Shown in pieces: positions 12,985 through 24,296 of a stretch of 64,000 nt of DNA. Location of the stretch: positions 2,046,001 through 2,110,000 of the forward strand of contig JAOVFP010000017.1 in NCBI GenBank assembly GCA_025738555.1, in the 5' to 3' direction. Below the pieces are notes generated by a model. That model worked only from the letters and a program-made list of their open reading frames with translations. It made no database searches and was not told the origin of the DNA. Origin of the DNA: Cyathus striatus (taxonomy: Eukaryota > Basidiomycota > Agaricomycetes > Agaricales > Nidulariaceae). The number at the start of each line of letters is the position of its first letter. Position 1 is the first letter of the stretch. Made by a program: the position numbers and the translations under genes.

Positions 12985-13461
12985 AATACCCTCTGACAGC
13001 GCGCCTGCCGGCATTCCCTGCCCCCTCCCCCGCATCTCCCTCCAGCCATACTCCTTCCAAAACAATAATCAACATCTCCAAAAACAATGTCTATGCCATA
13101 AGTGCAGTATCTCGCTATTCTACCGCTCTGAACGATGTAGAATGGGTTGTAGTAAGAGGGAGAAGCATGGCGTGTGGCTGATTCCAGTTCGGGAGGGAAG
13201 GATATTTGACAGCTGCAGAGAGCCGAGCTGCCCAAGCCTGACGTCGATTCGAAGAGCGTACTTGCAGCGGTCAATTGGAAGAAGCAGAGGAGCAACCTCT
13301 TCGCAGTGAGGCCGTAGGACCATTGATGGGCGGGGGGTGGAGTGTAGCGCGGGGGTGGGGAGTCGGTATGGTTATGTACGTTCCTTTTCTTTTCTCTCGT
13401 ATAACTGTGATCTCACTCGTTTATTGCTGCAGATATATGCTCTTATACCATAAGTGTCATA
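12985..13461 (+). pseudogene. ABC/SDR relic B, 5' part
   Basis: It begins with the degenerate start region of the ABC gene, carries the exon-1 remnant through about 13200 (the codons of VEWV, then REGRSMAC) and then jumps, as relic A does, into the SDR piece (PKPDVDSKS-like codons at about 13235). That piece runs to the usual SDR intron acceptor near 13437. After about 20 bases of SDR exon 2 the sequence switches to urease. Relics A and B share the same internal ABC deletion, so they descend from one deleted copy. Confidence 0.6.
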
Positions 13462-14090
13462 TATGGCCATATCCCAGGCAACCCAGATATGATGCCCTCC
13501 GTCCACCCTCCCTTGTCATCAGTACCTCGACAGAGGTAATCTCAGGCGAACACCTAATCTTAACTGCGGGTACCGTCGATGCCCATGTGTACTATGTTTG
13601 CCCACAGAAAGTTCCTGAAGCTCTCACTGCAGGGGCCACGATTATGGTCGGCGGTGGAACAGGTCCCAGCGCTGGAACGAACGCGACAACATGTACAAGT
13701 AGTTTGTTCTACATGAGGCAGATGTTGGCTGCTACTGATGGGATACCGATGAACTTTGCATTTACAGGCAACGAACGGGAGCCGAACGGGATGGAGGATG
13801 TGGTTAGGGCGGGGGCGGCGGGGTTGAAGCTGCAGTGCGTCCTTCCCTATACGTTGTTCGACTCTTCTCCTGACCTCCTACAGATGATAATGATCGGCTG
13901 GCACCTCAATATATCAATTCTTGAAGATGCTGCATTTGCCGAATCTCGAATTTGTGCCGAGACGGTGGCAGCTGAAGACGTCCATCACGACTCATGCTAC
14001 GGGGCACGTTGGTGAGGTTGTGACTGAGACCCGGAGAACAGCAAGCAAGATGCACGAGTTCAGAGGTCCATTGGGTTGAGGAGAAGCGAA
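13462..14090 (+). pseudogene. Urease (alpha-domain) fragment, internally deleted
   Basis: Urease hydrolyses urea to ammonia and carbamate with a di-nickel centre in the alpha domain. The first block (about 13465-13845) reads urease-like GNPDMMPSVHP, then after a frame change EVISGEHLILTAGTVDAH, VGGGTGPSAGTNATTCT and GAAGLKL. The HxH nickel ligands of the family read H-V-Y here, and the H-E-D-W-G after GLKL is lost. A second block (13915-13990) reads FAESRICAETVAAEDV and a third (about 13995-14080, another frame) GHVGEVVTETRRTASKM, both from further along the urease alpha domain. Intervening domain sequence is missing. It is clearly dead and is enclosed by SDR relic pieces on both sides. No full urease gene is present in the window. 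Confidence 0.85.
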
Positions 14091-14329
14091 TCGATGGGCT
14101 TGTGTTCGCGCACGAGTATGCACTCACTCGGTCATCTTTTCTCTACAGGAAGCCAGGAAGAAGAGGAAGAGAGAAAACAAATCACTCTAGCGACATTTTT
14201 CCTTGCCAGTCTCCTTTCCACTCTCCTCGTCGCACCGGTGGAGGGGGATATCCGCATCATGAACGTTATCAACCCGTTCTACGCAGTTTTCATGCCCTCC
14301 TTTATACCCACACTCTCTCCTCCCCTGTT

Positions 14330-15069
14330 GTCCAAGGGCACGCTGCAAAAGGAGGGCTACCGCGCACTGCAGCCTTCTCTCCTGACAAGGCACCTGCAGA
14401 GGATTCTGGATGCGCTACAGAGAGTCGAGCCGCCTAAGCCCAATGTCAATTCGAAGAGCATGCCTGTGGTCAACCTGAAGCAGAGGAGCAACATCATGGC
14501 GGTGAGCGTGAGTCCCAGGATAAGTCGCGTTGGCATCGTTGGACCGTTGATGGGCGCGGAGTGGAGTGGAGTGCGGGACGGGGAATGGGTATGGTTATGT
14601 ATGTTCTTTTTCTTCTCTTTCCTCTCAAATAACTGCGATCTCACTCTCACTCGTTTGCTGTTACAGATACATGCTCTCATATCCCCTCTTGCGCATTTTG
14701 GTGAAAAGTACGAACTCGGCGATATAGAGCGTCCTGCATGTGTTGTTTTTGCCGACGCCGTTTAAGGTTCCGCCCGGGAAGGTGGTCGAGGTGTTGAAGC
14801 CAGGAGCGCTTTATGCCGAGTGTGGGGTTGTTTCGCTTTATGTGAGGGATAATGCTGTTGGTGTGGATAAGGGGAAGGTACAAGCAGAGGAGAAGCCGAA
14901 GGCGGAGAAGAAAGGCAAGGGGAAAGAGGACGAACCTCAACCACTTGAGTTTCCTCCGGATAATGAGTACGGAGGCGAGGAGGTCGGGAGAGCTGTGTGG
15001 GAAGCTTATGAGGCTGTTTTGAAGGTTTGGGAAGAGGGGGAGCCTAAGGTTGAGAAAAGAGAAGGATAG
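14330..15069 (+). pseudogene. SDR C-terminal fragment (copy B)
   Basis: Tentatively the C-terminal half of a short-chain dehydrogenase/reductase of the retinol-dehydrogenase/ENV9-like kind. Seen: LLTRHLQRILDAL, then VSVSPRISRVGIVGPLMGA (the proline-glycine stretch after the SDR active site), an intron from about 14589 to 14666, and an exon reading LLRILVKSTNSAI, LHVLFLPTPFKVPPGKV, GALYAECGVV, ending in a Lys/Glu-rich tail. An in-frame TAG (about 14731) replaces the CAG of copy G. The N-terminal Rossmann half (TGxxxGxG and YxxxK) is absent here and in every other copy, so the ancestor was already truncated. Family assignment is by motif memory only. Confidence 0.5.
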
Positions 15070-15249
15070 ATGACTGCGTCGTAAGCGGTTTGGACTTTTG
15101 GGATTAGACGTTTATTCAACTTTATATTACAATATAGATAATAAGTACTTAGCACATTAGATTTGTGATATCCAAAGAAGTTGGCCGCTGATCCGGGCCA
15201 TATTTACAATCACATTGATGATTGGATAGACGCGCAGATCTAGGAGGAT

Positions 15250-16643
15250 CTAGGCCATCATCCCGTAGAATTGCTGAGCGTTAACGTCGGTTAACAAATC
15301 CGAATCACGTAGTGCTTCCCCCTCATCGCCTACGTGCACAACCCGAATTATACCTCTTCGGTTTGTCCTAGGAAGATGCTCACACATCACATCCATAGGC
15401 ATATTCCTGCGCGGCTCCTGACGGAAATGCTTGGAATACATCTCGAAACACACTTGCTCCAGTTTCGGAAACCGTGGACCAGACAGTAACTTGTCAAGTT
15501 CTGTCCACTGAGAACGTTCAGCTGAATTCAAGATAAGGTGATATATTTTGTTAAAAGTTAAAGGTCCAATTATGATTTCTTTTATTTCATTTTTTGCCGA
15601 TACCGTTCTTAGACATCGTTCAACTTGTTTATGAATGATGTCGCACGATGATCCATTATAGTCACTTAATAATAATTGTGTTGCCAGTCTGAAACTGCGA
15701 AGGTGAGGTAGAATGCTGAGGTCGATTTTTTCGGGGTGTTCTGTTGATATATATAGGCTGTGAGCCTTAATAACATATGCATGAATAAAACATGAGACCT
15801 ACGCTTTAGCAGAGAACTATGGAAGAAGTCAAATGTAGTCAAAGAATTACACAACTTTAGGAAGGATAGATCCGGTATTGAACCAAACTCAAAAAAACCT
15901 CCATGATAATACAGCGTTAAGTTCTCCAATTTAGCAAGTCGAGTTGAAATGACGTCGAAAATTGTGTTGAAGTTCCACTCGAAGTCGTGACAAAACAACC
16001 CTACGGTTAACGATTTCAGGCAGAGAGAGGATTCTTCTATCATCGGCTGTTGCATTTGCAAACTTTGTTTATCACGGTCATGTTCAAGATTTAGTTCTAC
16101 ATTCCGAAACGTCACAGTTGGAATGTTTGTGAGTCGCTTTGTAACTATTGACCGCGGGAAGTCACAAATATTCTCCAACATCAAATTAGTGAGAGGTAGT
16201 GAGAAAATCGTAGTGGTCAATGCTTGTTGCATTGAGAGTGGAAGTTCCCACCAACAACACGGCGAGCTCATTTTCTGGAGTTCAATATGGAGCACTTTTA
16301 GTTCCTTGAGCATGAAGAGAATCTCGATAAGCATTTGCTCGTAAGGTAACTTGACGTTACCCAAGCCACATAAGTGAAGTTCTTGGATGTGAATGAGTAG
16401 GTGTGGGGAGGAATTAAAGATACTATTCAGGTTTATGTATTTTCTATTGTTGCATTTGATACTAGTGATGGACTTAAAAAGATGACGCTGAGATGAGTTT
16501 TTTAACTCTCGACAAATAAGCGAGCATGCTTTGAGAGTGGATCGTTTGTCATCGTATCTGAATAGCAGTGCGACTTTATCGATAATAAGCTCTATAACTT
16601 CAAGAGGGACTGTTGCCTGAGATGTCATAAGCTCTGAGTACAT
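15250..16643 (-). CDS. F-box-like protein with LRR-type C-terminal region
   Basis: 443 residues. Exons are 16643-15803 and 15740-15250, joined across a 62-nt intron (GTAGGT...CAACAG) with matching phase. An N-terminal F-box-like region (about residues 9-55: ATVPLEVIELIIDK, then ACSLICRELKNSSQRHLF) is followed by Leu-rich segments typical of basidiomycete F-box proteins. Such proteins are substrate receptors of SCF ubiquitin ligases; the substrate is unknown. A start at the internal Met (MTSQ, six codons in) is equally possible. The frame is intact. It stands alone next to the SDR relic, transcribed toward it. Confidence 0.8.
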
Positions 16644-17100
16644 TCATTAATACATAAATTTAAAGTTACCTGAAAGTTTGGAGGTTCAATATTTGTAATA
16701 ATAGTGTCTTACTATTAGAAACTTATGATGTGGAAAAAGATCTTATGCTGGGAAGATTCGAAGAAGTGAAATAATTTTGTGGGCACTCTAATTTGAATCA
16801 AATGTGAATTAAATGTATGTATTCAATGAGTCAGAAATAGTCAGATTCTAGAAACAATACTAACTTGTTTGAATATGCTACAGTTATTAGTATATTTAGT
16901 GCAATCTCACTAGATCAAACTAATGTCCCATCAAACCATAGCGATTTTTTAGGCAATATATACTGCATTTGAATGCTTTGTTAGTAAACTGCAAATAATT
17001 GTGAGATGAAATTATACAGTACATGCCCCAATGGCCTAGTGGTAATATTTGATCAATTGGATAGCCAGATTTTTTCACATTTTCTTTAGAAATATACCAA
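16644..17100. other. AT-rich intergenic sequence, possible SINE fragment
   Basis: No gene. A box-A-like TGGCCTAGTGG lies at about 17031-17041 within GCCCCAATGGCCTAGTGGTA, and a degenerate second copy follows in the adjacent repeat at 17101. Confidence 0.35.
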
Positions 17101-17480
17101 TACATATGAAGATGAAACCATGCAGTATGAGCCCCAACAGCTTAGTGGTCCCAGCAATTGATTAAACCCTAGGTCTGTTTGTCTCTTGTTTCTATACCTT
17201 CCACTTTTTCTCCTTTTCACAAGTGTTATCATTTTTACTAAATCCTTGCATAATTTAAATCACACAAGAAAGAATTCGGAAACCACATGGTCTAGGGTCA
17301 AAACTCTATCTCTACATATATCTCTGGTAACCTTGTTATATAGGTTGTAGAGCCACCTATAACGATCTATAATTGGTTTTTGTATATATAATAGATGTGG
17401 AATAGACAAAAACAGTGGATGATGTGATTCATGCATAACTTTTCTTGACTATCTGTGGTGGTAGCTAGGCCATCAGGAAA
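17101..17480 (+). repeat. SINE-like dispersed repeat, copy 1
   Basis: It begins with GAAGATGAAACCATGCAGTA and a box-A-like CAGCTTAGTGG (about 17138), and ends with CTTGACTATCTGTGGTGGTA. The same head and tail recur at 20.92-21.43 kb, and the tail recurs at 22.1, 28.9, 29.1, 29.8, 52.8 and 59.8 kb. Box B is not convincing, so a tRNA origin is only a suggestion. Confidence 0.55.
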
Positions 17481-18761
17481 ATCACAATGTCTGAATTCGA
17501 CATAATGCTAGTATAATTAGTCTGAATTGAACATAATTAGGAAGATTGGTCCAAATAGCGCGAATTCGGAGTGTTTGTATAATTACTCATAATTCGGAGT
17601 TGAACCGTTTTAGTTCGGCATAATTCTGACAACGTGAGCAATTAGTGAGGAGCAAATTCATCCCAGTTCACAGTAATTACAGCTCATTCAGCATGCCCGA
17701 AAATCCTCACAAGTATAAGAATACAAGCAAATATTATATTAAAAATAAATATAGTACAAAGAGTGTAGTATAAGAACAGTTAGGGTAACAGTATATATAT
17801 CATAGACATGAAGTAATGCTCAATGCAATATGGTACCCGCAGCTCAACCACTTACAGTTCAGTAATTGGTTGCATATCATTTCTAGATGCTGTAAAAGAT
17901 TGATGTTGGAACAAGAAAGAAATGAAAGCTATATTTGAACTTGCCTAGAAGTGTGTGTGCTGATCTGGAGTCTACTCATATCCTGATCCTATAAGAATAG
18001 AGCGTTAGCACATAGCTTAAAAGAGAATAATAACATACATGTATTCCCAGCTGAGCATTAAAATCTCCCTCTCAAGAGCGAGGGTTGGGGTTGGTGTTGA
18101 ATGCTATGGCTGGAGAGGTAATGAATATTGCGAATACATTGAAGAACAGTCAGTTTTGATGTTGAGACATAAAATATGAGCTCGAGTGGGGGCGGGAAAA
18201 TGAGGAAGCACGGCAGACTGAATAATTGATGGGGAGGGGGAGGGGCAGGGAGGGGGCATGATGGTGGTACGATGAAGAAAAACATCGTTGGCAATGGTTC
18301 TGAATCATGCATGTAATCGGACAATGAAGGTAAACAAGGATATGCGAGCCAATAAGCGAGAGCTAGATTGTGTAAGTCCGTGCTAGACCAGTTCTGGAGT
18401 CACGGTGGTCTCGCTACTCATTACTCAGGACTTCCTCAAGATCAACTTAGCAATATGACAATACTAACCGGACAAGTGGTTCAGCGCTCAGCACTTGGCA
18501 CTGGTGTAGACCTTTCAACTTAACTGAGCATTGCTTCTTGTACCAAGGTGAGTGCAGTGGTCACTACATTTGATTAAAGCTGAATTACACGAGTTCCAGA
18601 AGTAATTTATCATATCTAGTCCGTAGAGGTATCAGAAATAATACTCAATGTTGGTATATTCATGTCTAACCAAACACATCACCCAAGGACATGAGTATAA
18701 GTTATACCTAAGTGAAACACTGTGTGAAGAACAATGAATAAAGATGCGAAGTTAGGTACCA
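17481..18761. other. AT-rich intergenic stretch
   Basis: No gene recognised. 17.5-17.65 kb holds several CATAATT/GAATTCGG repeats. 18.18-18.27 kb is a G-rich, polypurine patch. The short minus-strand ORF there is low-complexity Pro/Ser and not supported. Confidence 0.35.
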
Positions 18762-18773
18762 TGATGTATCATG

Positions 18774-20764
18774 GGCCGACAGTTTTTAACGGTACACACA
18801 GTACTGAACAGTACTCGATGTACTGTGCATGTACCGTGCAGTACTGATTAGTACCGTAAATGTACTGTGCATACCGTACATACTGCAAAACAGATACTAA
18901 TTTACGGTATAAATTGTAACTTAAATAAGCTATGTAAAATCAATTAAATACTTATTTATTATGCTATAACACTGGTTAATGAGGGTATAATATATGGGTT
19001 ATCAAGATTCTTCTTGTATCTTTGCTCTCATATGCCCAATGAATTTAAGTATAGTAGTGTGCTCATAGTATAATTAGGTATTGCTGCTGTACAATTGAGC
19101 TTACCACATATGATACCAATAATCATAACATTTCTCATCACTTAAAAACGCAAAAATTTGAATTAAGATTTACTTGGAGAAAATTGTAAGTTTCATATAT
19201 TGTAATGACATATATTTATTTAATGTGGTACTGTGCATAAGTACCGTGCATACCGTGAAAGTACCGCGCACTGCCACAATGTACCGTGCAAGTACCATAC
19301 ACATCAAAAATCACGTACCATGCAGATACCGTGCACAAAAATCTGTACCGTACAGTACTGTTCATCAACAAAATACCGTAAATTAGTACTGTAAAGTACC
19401 GTGCATGTACCGTGCGGTGTTGTAAATGTACCGTACAACAATTTTAATGTACCGTGCAGCATTAGTGTATTGTCTATCACGATACCACCATACATGTATT
19501 GGTGATACCTGACCAACATCATAAATGTACCTTTTAAGAACTCACTCAATTTATATCAATAAATTAATTGTACTTCTTGTGTATGTACTTCACTCTCACC
19601 CACCCTCCTGCTCAATTTTTCCCACACCCCCCTGCTTATCAATTAAGTATGCTGCTCATTAATGCCGACCTTCCCGCCCATCGTTTCCCACGCATCAGCT
19701 TAACAATTATGCTTCTTAATTGATGTCAGCTTCTCCGCCCATTGTTTCCCACGCCTACGCTTATCAATTTTCTGCATGACAACCTTCCCGCCCATCGTTT
19801 CCCACGCTTCCGCTAATCATATTCAGTCCCTACTCACTGCTGCCCGCCCCTCTGCTCAATAATTCCCACAGTATTTCCTTTGTTAAATACTCACCCTCAA
19901 CATTTCCCACATATTTTAGTGTTGCCCACTGCTGCTTATAGCTTCCCATGCTTCATCATTCCATCAATTCATTGTTCCCCACCCCCGCTTTCACTTTCCC
20001 ATGCACATATTGCGCATTCATTGGACTCTCCCTTAAATTTTTAACAAATCAACAGTACATATGCTTCATAAATTATAATTGTAGGATTCACTGTAAAAAA
20101 TTATTAATTATTTCACAGTGAAAATTTGAATTATTTCGCATTTTCATATGATTACCCTTTCTTATAATACCTAAGGTACACTATAATGTATAAATTAAAA
20201 TATATTACATATATTACAAAAAGATTCAAGAGAAAATATTAAATACTGAGCTAAATAATGCGAAATTACTTGCTCACTGTTGAGCATGATGATGACGAAG
20301 GGTGCCCATCAACACATCACCCATCAATATGTGCGGCGGCCTTGAGGAAAGTGAGTTTGATGGCATTGATGAATGTCAATGACAGCAATTGCAAACATTG
20401 ACAAAGGTGAGAAGAAGCATGGGAAATTTTGAACAATGCAAAATGTTGAAGGAAATGGTGGGCGGGGGGCTGGACAAAGGGGAGATAGGAGAGCAGTGTA
20501 GAGTAGTTTTGAAATGGTACTCCATTAATTACAGAATATTCGTGCTCAGTTAATATATCGTACAATAATTTTGATTCAATACTCTGGTTATCACGGAATA
20601 ACATTGCTCCAATGATGTACCGTGCATAACGAGAAATGTACCGTGCATAACCAAAAATGTACCGTACATTGTACCGTGCGTACCGTAAATAGTACCGTAC
20701 AATTTTTGATGTACCGCACAGTACTGTGCAGTGTACCATGCAGTACCGTTAAAAACCACTAGCC
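18774..20764. mobile_element. 2.0-kb TIR element with TACCGTGCA subterminal repeats
   Basis: Ends read GGCCGACAGTTTTTAACGGT at the left and, reverse-complemented, GGCTAGTGGTTTTTAACGGT at the right. An 11-bp direct repeat TGATGTATCAT flanks it (18762-18772 and 20765-20775), a length usual for Mutator-like (MULE) elements. Each arm is packed with GTACCGTGCA/GTACTGTGCA motifs in opposite orientations (18.78-18.88 and 19.23-19.53 kb; 20.61-20.76 kb). The middle has three imperfect units of about 60 bp centred on CCGCCCATCGTTTCCCACGC (19.66-19.82 kb). No transposase is seen. Confidence 0.7.
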
Positions 20765-20775
20765 TGATGTATCAT

Positions 20776-20919
20776 TGATTCCGCTTAGGGATAATTAGAA
20801 GAATTGAGAAGAATTGAGCTCACTGATACACAATTTGGAATGTGTGTTTTTCCTGATGTATGGAATCTATGTCATATGATCATGTATTTCACAAATTTTA
20901 GCAATATACCATGATAAAG
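20776..20919. other. Short spacer between the 2-kb TIR element and SINE-like copy 2
   Basis: Nothing recognised. Confidence 0.3.
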
Positions 20920-21430
20920 GAAGATGAAACTTCCCATGTAGTTACATGCAGTATGAGCCCCACCAGCTTAGTGGTCCTAGTGATTGATCAATTGATAGCT
21001 ACCAGCGGGTTATTAAATTTCAAGGACAATCCTAGATCTGTAATATTCCAGCTATTCATATCCTTATGTTTGTACTTTTTTATCTTTTCCAACTTTTTCA
21101 GTGTTCTCATTTCTACTAAGGTTTTACATAGTTTAGTTTGCATGAGAAAGAATTTTCAAGACAATATGGTCTAAGGGCCAATAGCCCTCTTTACGGATAT
21201 CTCTGATAGCCTTACTATATAGGTGGCAGAGTCATTCATTGATTAATTTGGAAAGCATTAAGTTTTTGTATATCTAGTCTTTTGAAACTCAACTCATTTA
21301 GGAGTCTTATTAGTAATATTTGATTGGATAGGTTTACTGTGTAGAGTTTGAGGAGGGATAGATAAAGAAAGTGGAAAGTGTGATTCATGTACTTATAGCT
21401 CCTCTTGACTATCTGCATTGGTGGCGATGG
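20920..21430 (+). repeat. SINE-like dispersed repeat, copy 2
   Basis: Head ATGAGCCCCACCAGCTTAGT (about 20953) and tail CTTGACTATCTGCATTGGTG match the 17.1-kb copy, with related sequence between (GTTCTCATTTCTACTAAGG, then CATGAGAAAGAATT). Confidence 0.55.
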
Positions 21431-22400
21431 AATCTATGTCATTTGATGATGTCCTGTATTTCACAAATTTTGGAATGATACCGAGACACATGACAATGAA
21501 AAGAGAACAATTGTTATGGAATACGAATATACAATGAAGCCTGAAAACTGCAGTGTGTAGGGCTCGAAATCGAATAATAGAAGGCTACAATTAGTACTTG
21601 AAATTTTTCTGAATAGCATAGAGTACTTACTATGAAGGCATCAAAGAGATATTTGTTGATCATGTTGAATAATTTTGTATAGTGCCGTTAGCTGAATTGG
21701 ACATATGCATGTACACCATTGACAGCGACTCGGACTTATCTAGGTAATTTGAAAGTTTGAATTTTTTGGTATTATGAAATAGAAGTGCGATGATAGAGCT
21801 GTCCGGTTGATGAGATGATCTAGTAAGTATGTAAAAGGAATCATTGCTAACTCTTCTACTGCTGAAAGTCCCAAACCCTATGTATTTCATCCGGCTGTTC
21901 TGCTGATGCTTGATGATTTTGGATGTGGCCTGACAGACATGAGGAATATGAGATTACAGAGAGGAAATGTGTTTTACGGAGACTAGAACCTATTTGTGAG
22001 TTCTATATTGCTAGATCACTGTTCTGGGTAGATATTGAGGAGAAGATGCAGGTAAACAATAATAGTACTAGAAAGTGCTGTAATTTATCAATAGCTCTTC
22101 TTGACTATCAGTAGTGGTAGCTAGGGGATATAAGTATCTCTTCATCCGACTGTAAATTTTGTCGACTATAAAGATACAATGAGGCCAGCATCGTGTGGGA
22201 CTCGAAGTCCTTCACCAAACATCATCAAAAGCCTGATAGGTTTGTATGGCGTCGTTAGCTGAGCTGCAAAGATGTTACTTGCTGGCAAAACATTCACACG
22301 TACGGCGAGCGACGTTTAACGACGATGAGAGTGCCTTTAAGTTTTTGGCTTTAACGGAAGTGTGAAAATGGATAGACTTAACCCTCTGTATTCCATTCTA
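21431..22400. repeat. Duplicated flank shared with 29.1-30.35 kb
   Basis: The run 21.43-22.4 kb parallels 29.14-30.35 kb: GAAAAGAGAACRA, GATGAGATGA, TATGTATTTCATCC, GTAGTGGTAGCTWGGGGATA and the GAGCGACGTTT block before each ABC copy. This is the upstream half of the ABC cassette. No coding gene recognised. Confidence 0.55.
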
Positions 22401-23485
22401 GGCTGTTCAAATTAAAGAGAGCGTGGAACAAGCGAGGAAAGCTAGTGCAGAGATTATTTGGACCGGAAGCTATAACCCTCTCAAACCAATCACGTCAGTT
22501 CATCGGACGCGTCGACCGACGAACACCGTGTCATCCCGTCTACTCTGGGCTGGCTACCCCCCACATCCCATTCCATTTCTTGAATTTATAACTTTGGAAA
22601 TACCCTAATACCCATTTACTTCCCTGGACTAGCGCAACATGCCTCGCCCCCTCCCCCTCCTCCTCCGTTCATACTCCTCCTCAGCAGACCCCAAAACGAT
22701 AATCAACATCCCAAAGGGCAACACGCACGCCCCCAATGCTGGATCTCGCTCTTCTCCCATTCTTAATGATGTACAGTGGATAGTAAAAGAAGGCGAAGCG
22801 TGGGCGGTAGTTGATTCCGGATCGAGTGGAAAGGATATTTTGTTTCGTATTCGTTCTTCCTTCCTCTTCCTTCTCCTCCTCTTTTGCCTGGTGCTACAAC
22901 GCTCAAACCTGTACCTTTCTCTCGTTCTCACTGTCATGATGAACACCGTCCATTGGGTCCCTTCTCCCTCTCATCTTCCTCTTTCCTTACTTCCAATAAA
23001 CTAATAAATTCATACAGACCGTGCTCCAAGGCAGCCTACGCCCGTCCCTCTCCCCACCCCCGCCAGGGGCATATTCCCCTTCCTCACTTTCCCCAACTCA
23101 ACCCTCGACCCACTCACCAAACTAGGCATAGTATTATTCACGCGCCGCCGGCGCGCAGGCCGCGATTTCTACGACTATACAGCACGGTACAGTGCAGTGA
23201 GGGACGAGGACCGGGTTACGCTCCGACAGAGCATGCTCCCGCAGTACGTTAGAGAGCGTTTTCTGTCCCCGTTTGCGGAGGAGGATCAGGAGTTGGGTGT
23301 CTGTAAGAAGGAAGAGGGGGAGAGGGTGGAAGTGCCTGAGAAAAAGTTGAACGTGTTTGAAGAACTGATTTGGAAAACGGGGTTGAGGGAGTTGTTGGAT
23401 CATCCGCTGGTGGCATTGAGTAATGGTCAGATGCGCCGTGCTGGGATTGTTAAAGCTATTTTGAGAAGGCCTGAGTTGTATGTTG
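22401..23485 (+). pseudogene. ABC ATPase relic C (5' half only)
   Basis: N-terminal half of a YDR061w-like protein with two nucleotide-binding domains (NBDs). The ATG at 22639 opens a short basic, Ser/Arg-rich leader that could be a mitochondrial presequence. Exon 1 ends after DSGSSGKDILF; an intron with donor near 22846 and acceptor near 23018 follows. Exon 2 runs through FPFL, the FYDYTARY motif, a TLRQSML stretch, and the ABC signature VALSNGQMRRAGIVKA. Homology stops at PEL (about 23478) where a hAT-like element is inserted; no Walker B or NBD2 follows. The Walker-A-like site ends in GKD rather than GKT/S, as in all copies here. Confidence 0.75.
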
Positions 23486-23776
23486 CAGTGTTGGCAAAGT
23501 CAGTCAATGGAGGTCGGAAAGGTCTGTATTACTAATGGACGTCTGGACTCTTGACGTATTGACCTGTTCGTCAGTGCTTTAGACGGGGTTAGGAACTACG
23601 GTCAGTGCTTGCTGTCATTATATAATCAACACTTTAATGTCACAGACGAGTCCCTAAAAATTCGTGGAAAAATCTGCAAAATTCCTGTGGACGGTCAGTT
23701 ATTGACCGATAGACCGACAATTATTGACTTGGACCCTTTAGACCTACGAGGTCTGACCTGGTCATTGACAGCGCTG
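23486..23776. mobile_element. 291-bp hAT-like MITE in ABC relic C
   Basis: Termini CAGTGTTGGCAAAGTCA and, reverse-complemented from the right, CAGCGCTGTCAATGACC are imperfect inverted repeats. An exact 8-bp duplication GTATGTTG flanks it (23478-23485 and 23777-23784). GGTC/GACC motifs are scattered inside. This fits a hAT-type MITE. Sequence beyond the right duplication is not ABC, so the ABC copy was already truncated at or near the site. Confidence 0.8.
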
Positions 23777-23784
23777 GTATGTTG

Positions 23785-24296
23785 TACATAGCTTGTCAAT
23801 ATACAAGGTATGCTTGAATCAGGACATGGCTTTCGATCGATGCTTCGAAGCTCCAAACTTCGATATATCAATAGTTGTGCTACTTATGGTTAGAAACGCA
23901 GACCTAGACTAGCCTATGTAGCTCCACTCGCATACAGTAACGTCTCGATAAATAATCTGCATTTCTAAACTCAGTGGGAAGCCATCGATTATCCCTTGTG
24001 ATGTTCAATATTTGCGTTTGGAATGATGCATGATAGCTCAACAATCGTTGATTCATATAAATGAATCCATTATATTTAGATTTTCAGATCAAGTAGATTC
24101 TAATGCTTCTTACAGTAACGGTTTGAACACCAGCCTTAATGAATCTACTTACAGCATGCTTGCGTCCTGGCCGGTCCTGAGTCCTGTCAGGATTAATTAA
24201 AATGCATGGATGAATTTGCTGCCGTTAATAAATAACCTGCAGTCCGTTTTTCGTAGCGGGGTTTCTTGTTAGCAATCCCCTCGTAAAGACTTCACG
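23785..24296. other. Upstream region of the RBR ligase gene
   Basis: No feature recognised. Further 5' exons or a UTR of the RBR gene could lie here, but no matching splice pair was identified. Confidence 0.3.

Noticed and set aside
17025..17060. A tRNA gene around TGGCCTAGTGG
   Set aside because: Box A fits but no anticodon arm, T-arm or acceptor stem can be folded nearby; treated as SINE-like sequence.
19660..19830. CRISPR-like array (three similar units in the 2-kb element)
   Set aside because: Units are imperfect, contiguous and without regular spacers, in a eukaryotic TIR element.
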